Assembly (NCBI GenBank): GCA_023375785.1
Contig: SZWC01007402.1
Span: forward strand, 34,208 to 98,207
Length of the DNA: 64,000 bases
Origin: Penium margaritaceum
Lineage: Eukaryota; Streptophyta; Zygnematophyceae; Desmidiales; Peniaceae
Direction of reading: 5' to 3'
Below are positions 24,564 to 35,728 of this stretch, piece by piece. The translations under genes and the position numbers were made by a program. The notes under the pieces were generated by a model. The model was not told the DNA's origin. It searched no databases and saw nothing but the letters and a program-made list of their open reading frames with translations. Within the stretch, counting starts at the first letter, position 1, and the number at the start of each line of letters is the position of its first letter.

Positions 24564-27500
24564 GGGTCGCAGAACGGTACCAACACTATTGGATGGAGGG
24601 GCCTCTCACAGTTTTGTAAGCAATGACATGGTTTGAAAGATGGGTTTGCAGACCGAACTAAGGGTGTTTGAAGGGAAAAAAACGTTGACAGAAAATTATA
24701 GATACGGAGACTGCGAGAACCACTATGACTGCAAGTGCGAGACTTACAGGTCGTAACGGTTTGGAGGTCATGTCCAATGAGTGATCACATTATCATTCTC
24801 GGACGCGATTCCTTGTACCAGCACAACCTGCAGATCGACTGGAACAGTGGTAAAATCTACGTGGAAATTAACGGTGCCAAGCGACAACTTCCGCACGTGG
24901 GGCTGAAGATGACAGCAGAGGAAACCGCAACGACCGAGAAGCGAGAACCTATGCAGCCGATACCGCTCAACGTGGCCAAGCACTGCCTGCGACGAGGGGC
25001 TCGTGCGTGGCTCGTGCACCTTTGTCCAATGGAGAAAGCAAAAGCGGTAGCAGCTGACTCATCAGCTTTATCAGCCTCATCGACCTCATCGACATCAACC
25101 AAGTTTGCGATGATTCCTAAGGAGTTTTCACCTCTCATCCAAGAGTTTGCGGATGTTTTCCTCAACAAACTCCTGAAAACCCTGCCACCCCAGCGCGACA
25201 TCAACCATCGCATAGAGGTGAAACCGGGCAGACGACCCAAGTCGGCTGCCCAGTTGCAGCCGATATACAGCGGATATCACCAGATCCGTGTGGCAGATCC
25301 TGACATCGAGAAGACGGCAGTCCACACATGCAACACGCATTTTGAGTTCACTGTCATGTCGTTTGGACTCACGAATGCCCCCGTGATGTTCATAGAAGCA
25401 ATGAACAATATTTTCTGCCCGTACCTCAACAATTTTGTTGTGGTATACCTCGAGGAAATTTTGGTGTATACCCGCACACCGGAGAATGATGGACATCTCC
25501 AAAAATTTCTTTAGGTTTTACAAAGAGATAATTCTTCAAGAAAACTCTCAAAGTGGGACTTAAGTTGCGGTTTGATGGAGTTTTTTAGTCACATCATCAA
25601 TGGTGGACGGATCAAAATGGATAAAAAAAGTGACAACGGTCGTTGATCGGCCGACACCGACCAATTTCCAAGACATTCAAGTTTTCCTTGGCTTCTGCAA
25701 TGACTACCAGCGTTTCGTAATGGAATACGCCCTAGTCCCAACGCTCCTCTATTACCTGAGTCGAAAAGAAAACGAGTGGCGGTTGGGAGCCACGGATGAA
25801 GAAGCGTTCACAGCTTTGCACAATGCTCTGACCTCGCTGCCTGCCGTACGATTGGCCGATTTAATGACCGACTATGTCATGGCTACGGATGCCTGCGACT
25901 GAGCCATTGGCGCGGTTCTCCTACAGGATCATGGCAACGGAGAGCAACCGGTCGCATATACGTCACGAAAGCTGGGCGGACCGGAACTCAACTACGCCGT
26001 ACACGAGAAGGAGATGCTAGCAGGCATACATGCGTTTAAGATGTGGCAATGCTATCTTGAATACAGCCGATGCGTCATATGCACCGACCACGACGCACTG
26101 AAGTATCTGAAGACACAGCTGAACCTCAGTCAACATCAAACCCGATGGATAGATTTTCTTGAGTCCGGGTTTGACTTTTATATTGATTACCGGCCGGGAA
26201 AAACCAACCGGGCACATGCACTCAGCCACCGACCAAACTTGATGGCTGAAGCAGCAACACTTCAACTACAAAGAGATCCGTATCTCAAGGAGTTATTCAC
26301 ACGTGGCTACGACTAGCATGGAAGATATGACATGTCAAAATTCTGGCACGATGTACCATATTGACGACCACGTTTTACTCTCCAGGTGGTCGTACCTCCA
26401 AACGACGAACTCCACCGCATGCTGCTCAAAGAGTACCACAATATTGGTCCAATATGACACTTTTTAGAGGACAAGACGTTGAAGATGCTGGCAAAGTACT
26501 ACTGGTGGGACAAGATGCAAACCGTTGTGGCCAACTTCTACAAATCATGTGACACATGTTAAAGAAAAAAATCACGTCGCACGCAGCCACTCGGACTTCT
26601 ATCGCCGCAACCATTTCCAACAGAACCGTGGATTGACATCTCCGTGGAATTTGTCACTAGACTACCTGTCACCTCCGAGAGATATGACGCAGTCCTTGTG
26701 GTTGTCAAAAGGTTTTCCAAAATGTCCCTCTTCATCTCGACAACAACCACCATCACCGTTGAAGGCACTGCACAACTGTCTTTTAACAACATTGTACGGC
26801 TACACGGTGTGCCAAATCCCATCACGAGCGACAGAGATGGTCGATTCACCAGCCATTTTTAACGTTAACTAATGACTTGCTATGGAAGTTGGATCTACCA
26901 TTCCATTGCCTTCCACCATCAAACCGACAGTCAAACCGAACGGACAAATCAGACACTGGAACAACCTCTCCGCACATTATGTAAGCCACAAGAAATAGAT
27001 TGGGCAGCCAAACTGCCAACCGCCGAACTCGCACATAATTCGGCGACGTCTACCGCAATGGGTAAAATTCCATTGGAAGTGGTGTATGACAAACTTCCTG
27101 CCACACCAGCCGGACTTCACATCCAGGGCAACATTCCGGCGGTCGACGACATCCAATGTCGCGAATTCTCCACCATCTGGGGTGAAACACGGCAGACACA
27201 AGCAGCAATGAAGTGAGCAGCCGACTGACATCGCAGCAACAACGTGTTCGCTGGTGGCGACAAAGTCCTCATCAGTTCGGCAAACCTCAAACCCTGAGGA
27301 GCCGACTGTTCAAAACTCAAAACCCTGATTGTTAGGATCTTTTGAGATCAAACGCATGCAGCCCCCATGGTTGCACTCCTCAAACTCACTGACACTATGC
27401 AAGTTCATCCTGTGTTCCACATCAGCAGACTCAAGCACTACCGAAACCCCGGCAGGAATGTGCCTCCTCCTCTTGTACAAATGGACGAAGGCACAGAGTA

Positions 27501-27693
27501 CGTCATCGAGGAAATCCTCGGCCATCAATGCCATGGTAAGATGACAGAATATCATATTAAGTGGCATGGATATGACGTCGCGCACAACAACTGGGAAACC
27601 TATGACAACCCCTACGGCGTTGATCAACTGATCGACGAGTATTATCGCCGTCAATGGGGTACATCCAAAAACGCACTGAGACGTCAGGGTTAA
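24564..27693 (+). pseudogene. pol: Gypsy B pol: protease, RT, RNase H, integrase, chromodomain
   Basis: Protease is marked by LLDGGASHSFVSNDMV near 24577. Reverse transcriptase follows in 24735-25514. About 60-100 residues are missing between RRPKSAAQLQP and IYSGYHQIRV, and the active-site YxDD reads YLEE (VVYLEEILVYT), so both catalytic Asp are lost. The downstream part (QVFLGFCNDYQRFV) and RNase H (VMATDACD, a TGA, then YAVHEKEMLAGIHAF and CTDHDALKYL) lie in 25600-26316. Integrase shows remnants of the HHCC finger and SDRDGRFTSHF and HHQTDSQTERTNQTLE. The chromodomain, in 27367-27693, is well kept: YVIEEILGHQ and EYHIKWHGYDVAHNNWETY. Chromodomains usually direct insertion to particular chromatin marks. 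At least eight frame breaks occur. Confidence 0.85.
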
Positions 27694-27712
27694 AGGAGGG
27701 GTGGATAGGAAG
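27694..27712 (+). other. Polypurine tract of gypsy B
   Basis: The purine-rich run aggaggggtggataggaag sits between the pol stop and the TG of the 3' LTR. It is the expected primer for plus-strand synthesis and confirms the LTR start. Confidence 0.75.
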
Positions 27713-28261
27713 TGTTACATACCAGACGTATACGAGTCCCTTAACTTTCTGAGTGGATATTCCTGTCCTCACGCAAATAGCCCACCACGCCTTGAGACCT
27801 CAATTTTTGCTCTGACGGTCGACGGTAAATCGGCCAACTGCCCTCGCCCTCCGGCTTTCCTTCTCACACATTGTGACAACTTCGACCACCTTCGAGAATC
27901 GTCGACAGAAGTATCGCGGTCTTTTGATCGACTTCTCGACGCATCGAGATTTATTGAGAAAAATAAAGATGCATCTCGTATCTTTGCCGTCGATCTCTGA
28001 AGCCCCCAATTCCTTGGCGGAGCTTTTGGATCCGACCACTCACGACGTGACTCCACACGCGTCGCTTGACGATCGACCCAACGACCCTGACTACGTCTCA
28101 TTTGTAACTCGACACTTGTATATATGTGTTCGGTTGTTTCGACACTTGTCATTGAAATACACTTATCGCTAATTACAAATTTCAAGTGTCCAAAATGTTC
28201 AAACCGTGTTCTGCCTTCCAACTCATACCTGTTCACCACCCAAGCTCCGTTCCGCATAACA
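27713..28261 (+). repeat. 3' LTR of gypsy B
   Basis: This 549-bp LTR starts tgttacataccagacg and ends cgcataaca. It aligns with the LTRs of element C at 28267-29784 (outside the insertion) and 42216-42983. It carries only a short tatatatg where the C LTRs carry long microsatellites (after aactcgacacttg, near 28115), so it may show the unexpanded state. The next 5 bases, ATAGT, separate it from the following LTR. Confidence 0.85.
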
Positions 28262-28389
28262 ATAGTTGTTATGCACCAGACGTACACGAGTCCCTAATCT
28301 TCTAGAGTGGGCATTTTTATTATTACGCAAACAGCCCATCGTGTCGCGAGGACCGCGATATTCACTCCAACGGCCGAGGGCAAACTAGC

Positions 28390-29309
28390 TGTCAGAAACC
28401 GGTGTGCGGTTCCACCATGGCCTGACAGGTATTCTGTGTGCTCATGGCTATGTTTTATGCTGGTGGTTCTGAGTCTAAGCGTGAGCTTTCTGGTCGCCTC
28501 ACGCTATGTTTCTGGCAGTTGAAGACAAGTGCGAGACGGTCACTTTTGCGAAGGGAAGAACACGATTTTGCATTAGTTTGTTAACATGGACATGATCTGA
28601 ACATTTCTTGGGCTAGTCATGAGCTCTCCAACGCACCAAACTGTGCACGATTCGGATCACCGTAGCTCCCGCTATGTCAGCCGAAGCGCACCACTCCAAA
28701 TCAGCTGCTCAGTCGGCAGCGCGCACCACGTCGCCCGCCGAGGCGCCCTCACACATCAAGGACCCATCAAAATGCCATTCAGGAGGCGCAGATGTCCCTA
28801 CGTGTAGTGGCGGTGCCCCTCGCACCTTTGGGGCCTCTTTTGATGAGTTAATCATCGTGTTTGGTGATGGGGATTGATGCGGTTCGAAACCTGTTTCGGA
28901 CTCCGAGCCAGGATTTTGGCTAAGTCCCTCAGTAACGAACTGCACTCCTGAAATCCGGCGGATCATCCACTGAACGCCTCGGCAGATCTTCCGGAGCAAA
29001 ATCTCCAGATAGCATTTTGTTAGTCGTTCCGGTCAATTATTCACCGGAAGTCGAACCGCGGCCGAGTCCCAGAGCCACCGCGCACACCCCAACTTTGGAA
29101 GCCCAGATCTCCCTCGTTACTAGTCCGATTCCGGTGAAACAACTTCCACCAGATTCAGCGACTTGTCAACTTCCAGGGACACTCCTCCATTTTAGGATCC
29201 AAGAAATCCTCAAGTCGCCAGATCCGTCGACGAGGAATTTCTTCTCACTGGCAGCTCGTTGTCGCCTCCTGGCGCCGCACTTGGGCATGCAGAGGGGCAA
29301 TCTTCAACA
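28390..29309. mobile_element. Candidate solo LTR inside the gypsy C 5' LTR
   Basis: This 920-bp segment is absent from the related LTRs of B and from the 3' LTR of C. It starts TG (tgtcagaaacc), ends CA (cttcaaca), and is flanked by CTAGC on the left and CTGGC on the right, a 5-bp target duplication with one change. It contains no retrotransposon protein motif; short open frames in it are not supported. Size, ends and duplication fit a solo LTR left after recombination between the LTRs of an inserted element. No full copy of this LTR family is in the window, so family and strand are unknown. A non-LTR insertion ending in TG and CA by chance is the alternative. Confidence 0.65.
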
Positions 29310-29597
29310 CTGGCCAACTGCCCCGTCCTCATTGGATATTCTTGAACCTTCTGAAAGCTTCGATCACTCTCCTGAACCTACGAACAGAAGTGACACGACC
29401 TTTCAGTGGACTTCTTGACGCTTCACAACGAATCTGGATTTTATAAAGATGCATCGCGCATCTTTACGGTTGATTCTCGAAGAACCCCGACTTCTTGGTG
29501 GACCTTCTCCAATCCGACTACTCACAACGCAATTCCACACACGTCGCTCAACGTACCACCCAACGACCCCGACTATGCTTCATTCGTAACTCGACAC

Positions 29598-29609
29598 TTG
29601 TATATATAC

Positions 29610-29650
<41 letters not shown>
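29598..29650. repeat. TA/TATACA microsatellite in gypsy C 5' LTR
   Basis: A run of tatatata with tacata interruptions follows aactcgacacttg. The related LTR of B has only a short tatatatg at this point, and the 3' LTR of C has a much longer array at the same point. Confidence 0.9.
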
Positions 29651-29652
<2 letters not shown>

Positions 29653-29786
29653 TGATTCTTTCGACACTTGTCATCAAAGTACACTTACCGCTAACTATAA
29701 ATTGCTCAAGTGTCCCAAATTCTAAATCGTGTTCTGCCTTGCAACTTCTACATATTCACCATCTACGCTCCGTTCGGCGTAACACT

Positions 29787-29798
29787 TGGTATCAGAGC
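29787..29798 (+). other. Primer-binding site of gypsy C
   Basis: TGGTATCAGAGC lies two bases after the LTR end and is a perfect match to the complement of plant initiator Met tRNA 3' sequence. It fixes the end of the 5' LTR and the plus-strand orientation. Confidence 0.92.
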
Positions 29799-29948
29799 GT
29801 AGTGGTGCTAGAGAGGCATTCGACTACATGACCCATCCGGAGGACTACCCCGCACAAGTCTTCAGTGCATCTTCCAAATCAAGACTTCGCAGACTTCACG
29901 ACTACGGCGTGAGACGAGCGAGCGCAACTGACAACCAGCAGCGGGTCT

Positions 29949-30960
29949 TTGGTGACGACTTTGGTGATGGCGGAGCAGAACATGCCGATGCATGCGAATC
30001 GTGAAGCGACAATGAATGCTGGCGGGGCAGGCTTTGCGGCAGCTGGAACTACTCCTACGGCTTTGGCGACCAATCTGGTCATGGACCCGACAGCGATGAA
30101 CCAGCCGCCCCTACCGATAGCCTCGATGACGATAGCAGGGACGACAGGTGGCACTGGATGACAAGCGTGGATGAACGAGGAACTGGCGAACAGGATCTCC
30201 GCATTCGAGGGCATCAACAACCACCTGCTCCAACAATTAAACGTCACAATGGAGGCTCTTTGCAATACAAGCACGCGTGAAACGGTGCTCGACGAGAGGA
30301 AATCTCAACTCTCGAGCGAACCAAAAATTTGTCCGGCTCCACCAGAATGGTTCCATCCTGCAAACTCAAAAGAAATTTGACCTCGCGAGCGCGCTTTTGC
30401 GTGGCACGGTGTTTAATTGGTGGTCTGACCTAAAGACCATCCAACGATAGCAGGAGACCGGCGGAACATCATCAACAGCTCACCGCACCCGTCTCACATC
30501 ATTGACCACAGGCGTTCTACCCTTGGAGCAGATCAACTCACAGTGGCAAGAGGCGCTGACGCAACCAACCGATTGGAACGAATTCGCGCACGCAATGCTT
30601 GCACGCTTTGGACGACTGAACGAGAAGTCAAACGCACAGTACAAGCTCCAATGTCTACGTCAACAGTCCAACATGGCAGAGCATACGGGGAGATTCCATG
30701 AGATTATCAGCAGAGTAGACATCGCCCCCCACGAACTTTGTTTTCACTACAACAACGACCTCAAACGAGATATTTGGCCAGCAATCATTGTTTTTGGCAT
30801 CCAAAATGACTTCCCGCGGATAATTGCAGCAACAGAAAGGATCGACAGTGCCGACTACAATGGTAGGATCTAAGCATCCTACGGCTGGCAACCTCCTAAC
30901 CACAATTATTGCGGAAATGAAAAGAACTAGTCTACGGACTCCTCGACGCCGTTGGAAGTA
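29949..30960 (+). pseudogene. gag: Gypsy C gag remnant
   Basis: Gag starts around atggcggagcag, near 29967 (an ATG at 29949 in another frame is less likely). Readable pieces include MNEELANRISAFEGINNHLL (30171-30380) and an N-terminal capsid piece at 30502-30873 with LARFGRLNEKSNAQYKLQC and PHELCFHYNN. The frame breaks several times. Compared with B, the stretch that would encode the zinc knuckle is deleted: after ttggaagt near 30958 the sequence jumps to the region beyond it. Without a knuckle the protein would not package RNA normally. Most of the capsid domain is nonetheless better preserved than in B. Confidence 0.75.
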
Positions 30961-31079
30961 AAATGCGTGACTCTTGTCCATGAGATGCGATCTGCGTCAA
31001 ACGATCGCCCATCTGAATGGCTAACATCGCCGCAGGGGGTTTCTGAGACCGCAAAGTTTGACGAGGGTACAAGGACGAC

Positions 31080-33231
31080 CAACCGGCGATCCTGCTGAAA
31101 GTTCAGCCTCGAGGTTGCAGAAGTCGCAGAATGGTACCGGCACTATTGGATGGAGGAGTTTCACATAGCTTCGTAAGCAATGTCATGGTTTGCAAGCTGG
31201 GTTTGCAAACCGAAGCAGGGGTGTTTGAAGGAAAAACTGTTGATAGGAGAATGTATATAGAGACACTCCAAGAACCACTACGACTACAATTGGGGGATCT
31301 ATGGATGTAGCGGTCTAGAGGTCTTGTCCAATGAGCGACCACAAAATCATCCTTGGACGAGATTTCCTGTACCGGCAAAATCCGCAGGTCGACTGGAACA
31401 GCGACAATGTCTACGTGGAGATCGATGGTGCTAAATGACAACTTCTGCGTGTGGGAAGGAAGCCGACAGTGGAAGCAGTAGAGGTAGAAGCTGTAGAAGA
31501 AGTCACGGAAGCCAAAAAATGATAATTGATACAGCCGATACCGCTCAACGTGGCCAAGCACTGTAAACGACGAGGAGCTCGTGCATGGCTCATACATGTC
31601 AAGCCAATGAGAGAAGTGGGTGTAGCAGCAGCTGACTCATCGTTGGCCTCATCAGCCTCAACGAATTTCATGATGGTACCGGAAGAGTTCGCACCACTCA
31701 TCGAGGAGTTTGCGAACGTCTTCCTCAAAGAACTCCCAAAAACCCTACCTCCTCAGCGAGACATCGACGAGCGGCGAACAACCAGTCGCCTACATGTCTC
31801 AAAAACTATGAGGAATGGAACTCAACTACGTGGTCCATGAAAAGAAGATGATGGCGCTCGTGCATGCGTTCAAGACGTGGATATATTACCTGGAGTGTCG
31901 CCGATGCGTCGTGCGCACCGACCACCATGCACTGAAATACTTGAAGACGTAGCCGAATCTCAACCGACGTCAAACCCGATAGATGGAGTTCCTTCAGTCT
32001 GGGTTTGACTACGAAATCGAGTACCGGCCAGGCACAGCCAATCCCACGGACGCACTCAGCCACCGACCAAATTTAATGACTGATGTTGCAACCCTACAAC
32101 TATAGCGAGACCCCTACCTCGAGAGATTATTCGCACGAGGCTACGACCAACACGGCGGATATGATAAATCCAAGTTCTGGTTTTATGCATCCTACAGACA
32201 ACGATGCTTCACTCGCCAGGTGGCCGTTCCCCCGAACGATGAACTTCGCCGTATGCTGCACGAAGAATTCCACGACACCGATCCAGGTGGACGTTTTGGA
32301 GAGTACAAGACCGTAAAGAAGCTGGCGAAAAACTACTGGTGGGACAAGATGCAATCCGACGTGGCCAACTTCTACAAGATATGAAACATCTGTCAGCGAC
32401 AGAAATCTCATCGCACGAGGCTAACCGGACTTCTGCAGCCTATTCTTGTTCCAATGGAATTCGTCACGGAATTACCAGTCACGCCCGAGGGATATGACAT
32501 AATCCTCGTGGTTATCAACAGGTTTTCTCAAATGCCCCACTTCATCCCAACGACAATCATCGTCACCGCCGTGGAAACAACACAATTGTTTCTAAACAAC
32601 ATCGTATGGCCACACGGCGTGCCAAGAACCATCACAAGCGATAGAGACGGTGGATTTACCGGCCGTTTTTGGCGCGAATTGATGACTCACTACGGAAGCA
32701 GAATTCAACTTTCAACGGTGTTCCATCCTCAAACCGACAGTCAAACCAAGCGAACAAAGCAGACGCTAAAAAAAGTGCTCCGAACAAAATGCGAACCTCA
32801 TGGGACGGATTGGGGACGAAAACTCGCGACTGCCGAAATTGCATATAATTCAATAGTTCCCACCGCAATGGGTAAAACTCCATTTGAAGTGGTGTACGGC
32901 AAACTCCCGGCCACACCAATTGGACAACAAAGTTGCGGCAATATTCCAGTAGTCGACGTTCAACGAGGAGAATTCACCACCGTCTGGGAGGAAACACGGC
33001 AGACTCTCACGAAGATACAAGCAATGATGAAGCGAGCAGCTGAACGACGACATCTTTGTCGCTGGTGATCGAGTCCTTCTCAACTCGGCGAACATCAAGC
33101 TTCGAGGATCCGACTGTTCAAAGCTCAAACCCTCATGGTTGGGACCATTTGAGATCGAGCGCATGCAAACCCCTGTGGTTGCACGACTCAAACTCACCAA
33201 CACAATGCAAGTCCCTCCGCTGTTCCATGTT
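31080..33231 (+). pseudogene. pol: Gypsy C pol: protease, deleted RT, RNase H, integrase
   Basis: Protease is seen as LLDGGVSHSFVSNVMV near 31147. The linker before reverse transcriptase (31526-31770) reads IQPIPLNVAKHCKRRGARAW and LPKTLPPQRDID. The sequence then jumps directly to the RNase H region (VAYMS, NYVVHEKKMMALVHAF, RTDHHALKYLKT). The whole reverse transcriptase palm with its YxDD is therefore missing, about 250 codons by family standards. The integrase finger region (ELRRMLHEEFHDTDPGG, NYWWDKMQSDVANFY) and core (32454-33068: EFVTELPVTPEGYD, ITSDRDGGFTGRFW, HPQTDSQTKRTKQTL) follow. The usual catalytic Glu in QTERTNQ is Lys here, and Asp of the first motif (MDF) is Glu. Copia E interrupts the gene after F-H-V near 33230. 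Confidence 0.85.
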
Positions 33232-33233
33232 TT

Positions 33234-33729
33234 TGATATGTGTGACAGTACCACGTAATGACCTCTGGCCTCGTTGCACACTCACCTCACGATGCAGGTG
33301 ACTGACCGGAGAGAGGCGGCTCCTCTCACGACCTCACCGTGGTGACCTGGCTGCACGACTACACGCCTGAATTTATGTGGCCACAAACCAAGTCCCGATT
33401 ATCACATGCAGCAGACTCGTGCTTGATGCTGTTGCTCGCCAATTTGGGTGCACACCCATAACTTATTCCTTTCTGAATTCTTGACAGGCTTGAAAGGATT
33501 TGTTTATTGTGGACAGGTGGTTCAATCACCCACAGCTTGAGGGCAGCGAGCGAGAGCAAGCTTGCAGCTTGCTCGCTCGCTACCAGTCACCTAACAACTC
33601 GTACGGCTGTGACCCATTTTTGTTGTTCCAGGTTTTCTAACTCCCGTCAAGTAATCCATGGTCATTCTTGGCCCTACTTGACTCCTTACACCTGCGTACT
33701 TTGTCTTAGTAGTCTAGCAGGCTGGTCTA
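33234..33729 (+). repeat. 5' LTR of copia E
   Basis: It starts tgatatgtgtgacag and ends aggctggtcta, one base before the primer-binding site, and aligns with 41027-41908 once the TRIM is removed. It contains a short GC-rich inverted segment with cgagcgagagc and gctcgctcgc near 33548-33580. The end is TA rather than the usual CA, as also seems true of element F. Confidence 0.9.
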
Positions 33730-33730
33730 T

Positions 33731-33742
33731 TGGTATCAGAGC
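33731..33742 (+). other. Primer-binding site of copia E
   Basis: TGGTATCAGAGC follows the 5' LTR after one base and is a perfect initiator Met tRNA complement. Confidence 0.92.
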
Positions 33743-34114
33743 AGCTTCACGGGAGAACAGGCTCTTCCACCGTCGGCTTACTCTTCCGCCGACCTCGTTC
33801 CTGGACTGCAATCGTGGCAGTTGCTCTTGACGTCACGACCTACTACATCCCGCGTACCATCTGTCCATCACAGCCAAGTGAGCAAGGAAGCAGGCACGTT
33901 GCTTCTAGGCTGCCGTGCTGTCTTGCCGCTCAGGCTTCCCGCCACTCTCGGCGGCTAGCCTCTTGCACAGTCGGGACGTTGACATCGGCTCCATCCGTCA
34001 ACTGTGGACCTAACCACAGCTGACTATTGCAGAAGTCCCTCGTAGTACCCATCAAGTGCCGTGAAACACAGCAGGGACCCGGCCCACTGCCACATTCCCG
34101 GCAGCAGCCTATCA

Positions 34115-34720
34115 TGCGACTGCAATATCAGCCAAGGCCCGTAGTAGCCAATGCTCGCAATAGCCAAGGCACATAGCAGCCGAGGCCCTCAGTAGCCGAG
34201 GCCCGCAGCAGTTGTTGCTTGCGACGGCCGAGGCCCGCAGCAACTATTGCTCTTCACAGCCAAGTCCCGCAACAGTTTAGGGACACAGTAGCTTAGGCCC
34301 ACGGCAGCTTAGGCCAACAATAGCTACTGTTCTTCACAGCCAAGGCCCGCAACAGTTTAGGCTCGCGGCAGTCGTTGCTCACAACAGCCGAGGTCTGCAA
34401 CAACGCTTCACAGCTGCACGTCCAACAGCAGCCAAGGCTGAGAGCATCCAAGGCTTGCTGTAGCCGAGGCACGCAATAGCCGAGGCCCTCAGCAGCCGAG
34501 GCCCGCAGCAGCTACTGCTTGCAGCAGCCGAGGCCCACAGTAGTTTCTACTCTTTACAGGCAAGGCCAGCAACAGTTTAGGCCCACAACATCTTAGGCCC
34601 GAAACAGCTGCTGCTCTTCACAGCCAAGGCCCGCAATAGTTTAGGCTCGCGGCAGCTATTGCTCGTAGCAGCCGAGGTCCGCAGCAGCTCTTCACAACCG
34701 AACGTGCAACAACAGCAGCG
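34115..34720 (+). repeat. Leader tandem repeats of copia E
   Basis: The leader between primer-binding site and gag is filled with imperfect short repeats around AGCCGAGGCCCGCAGCAG, mixed with ttgctcttcacagccaag and caacagtttaggc. A longer module beginning tcttcacagccaag starts at 34251, 34331 and 34615. The last two copies are 284 bp apart and share the following ggcccgcaa.agtttaggctcgcggcag. No credible coding frame uses it. Untranslated leaders of LTR elements can hold packaging signals; a role here is not shown. Confidence 0.8.
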
Positions 34721-35728
34721 GCCGGCACAGCTGCACCCTCTAATCCGCGGAAACAACACCACCTTGGTGGCGCCATCAGCCACGCTGGCTCACCTCGAGA
34801 CATCGGGCATGGCTCTAGCACGTGAGCGTACTGGGGATCGTTCTGCACGCCAATGTCACCGCAAGCCGCATGCCGCCGCGGTCACTACACCATCGTCCTC
34901 AAGTGCGGCACACATTCCGGTAAGCCCCTCACATCCCTAGACTCTTGGGGGGGTTCAGCAGCACACCGCCCCTGAGGCAGACGCCACTGCGGCAAGCTTG
35001 CGCGCTCTCCTGGACCACAACACCGTTGACCTCTTGCTGACTCAAACGTGCAGCCATAGCAGTGATCGACGCTGCTACTGCAACTGCCGCCACATTTGTC
35101 GCTGCAGCTCACGCATCTCGCGCTCCCGCCTCCACTTCGGCGGGGCGGGTAACAGAGTCGTATACAGAGGTAGCAATTGTAGCAAGTCCTATTGCAGTAG
35201 TAGCTACAGATCTCGGCACACAGATTGCTACAACTACTTATGTTATTGCCTCTGTAATAGCCACTAAAGCACCTGCTATCTCCTCTGCTGCATTCGCTGT
35301 CAGCACCTCCACAGCCATCGTCGTCACAACAGCTACTTCTACACCATCAGCCGCCACCAGCCTCATTGTAGCTACTTTTTCCATAGCTGTTGCCCTCACT
35401 ACCGTGGGGGCAACTCTTTCTACCGGTGCACTTGCCATAGTAGTCCCAGTTGCTTCCATAGTGTCTGTCCTCTCTGTCGTTGTAGCTACCGCTGTTCCTC
35501 ACTTCACGTCCCCTCACCTCCTACTAGTGCGTGAGGGTTCTCCATGCACCTGCCCCTCTTGCTGGTTCTCTACCTCTCCCTTCTGTAGGGTGGCTTGTGT
35601 ACCTGATCGGGGTTGGGTTGTCATGCAGCACAGCTCCCACGTGCCTTGGGCATCCCAGTTTTCCCACACCCACTAGGGCTTGGGAAACTCTGCCGAAAAT
35701 TTTCACGCAGGTCCTCATCGTCGTAACC

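Larger units (their letters stand above)
23151..28261 (+). mobile_element. Ty3/gypsy chromodomain retrotransposon B, 5'-truncated
   Basis: B is a gypsy element of the chromovirus type. It lacks its 5' LTR and primer-binding site, since the satellite joins directly to its gag leader. Comparison with element C places the breakpoint shortly upstream of the gag start (aagtgagcgca matches gagcgagcgca of C). The order gag, protease, reverse transcriptase, RNase H, integrase, chromodomain, 3' LTR identifies Ty3/gypsy. Many stops, small indels and an internal reverse transcriptase deletion show it is long dead. Its 3' LTR ends 5 bp before the 5' LTR of element C. Confidence 0.9.
28267..29784 (+). repeat. 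5' LTR of gypsy C, interrupted
   Basis: It starts tgttatgcaccagacg and ends ggcgtaaca, two bases before the primer-binding site. Homology with the 3' LTR (42216 on) stops at aaactagc (28389) and resumes with ctggccaactg (29310); the 920 bases between are a separate insertion. Without the insertion and its 5-bp duplication the LTR is about 593 bp. It carries a TA-rich microsatellite at 29598-29650. Confidence 0.85.

Noticed and set aside
35062-35676. 204-codon Ala/Thr/Val-rich plus frame
   Set aside because: It lies in the copia E leader before the gag start, is low in complexity and has no family motif; it is probably chance openness in GC-rich DNA.
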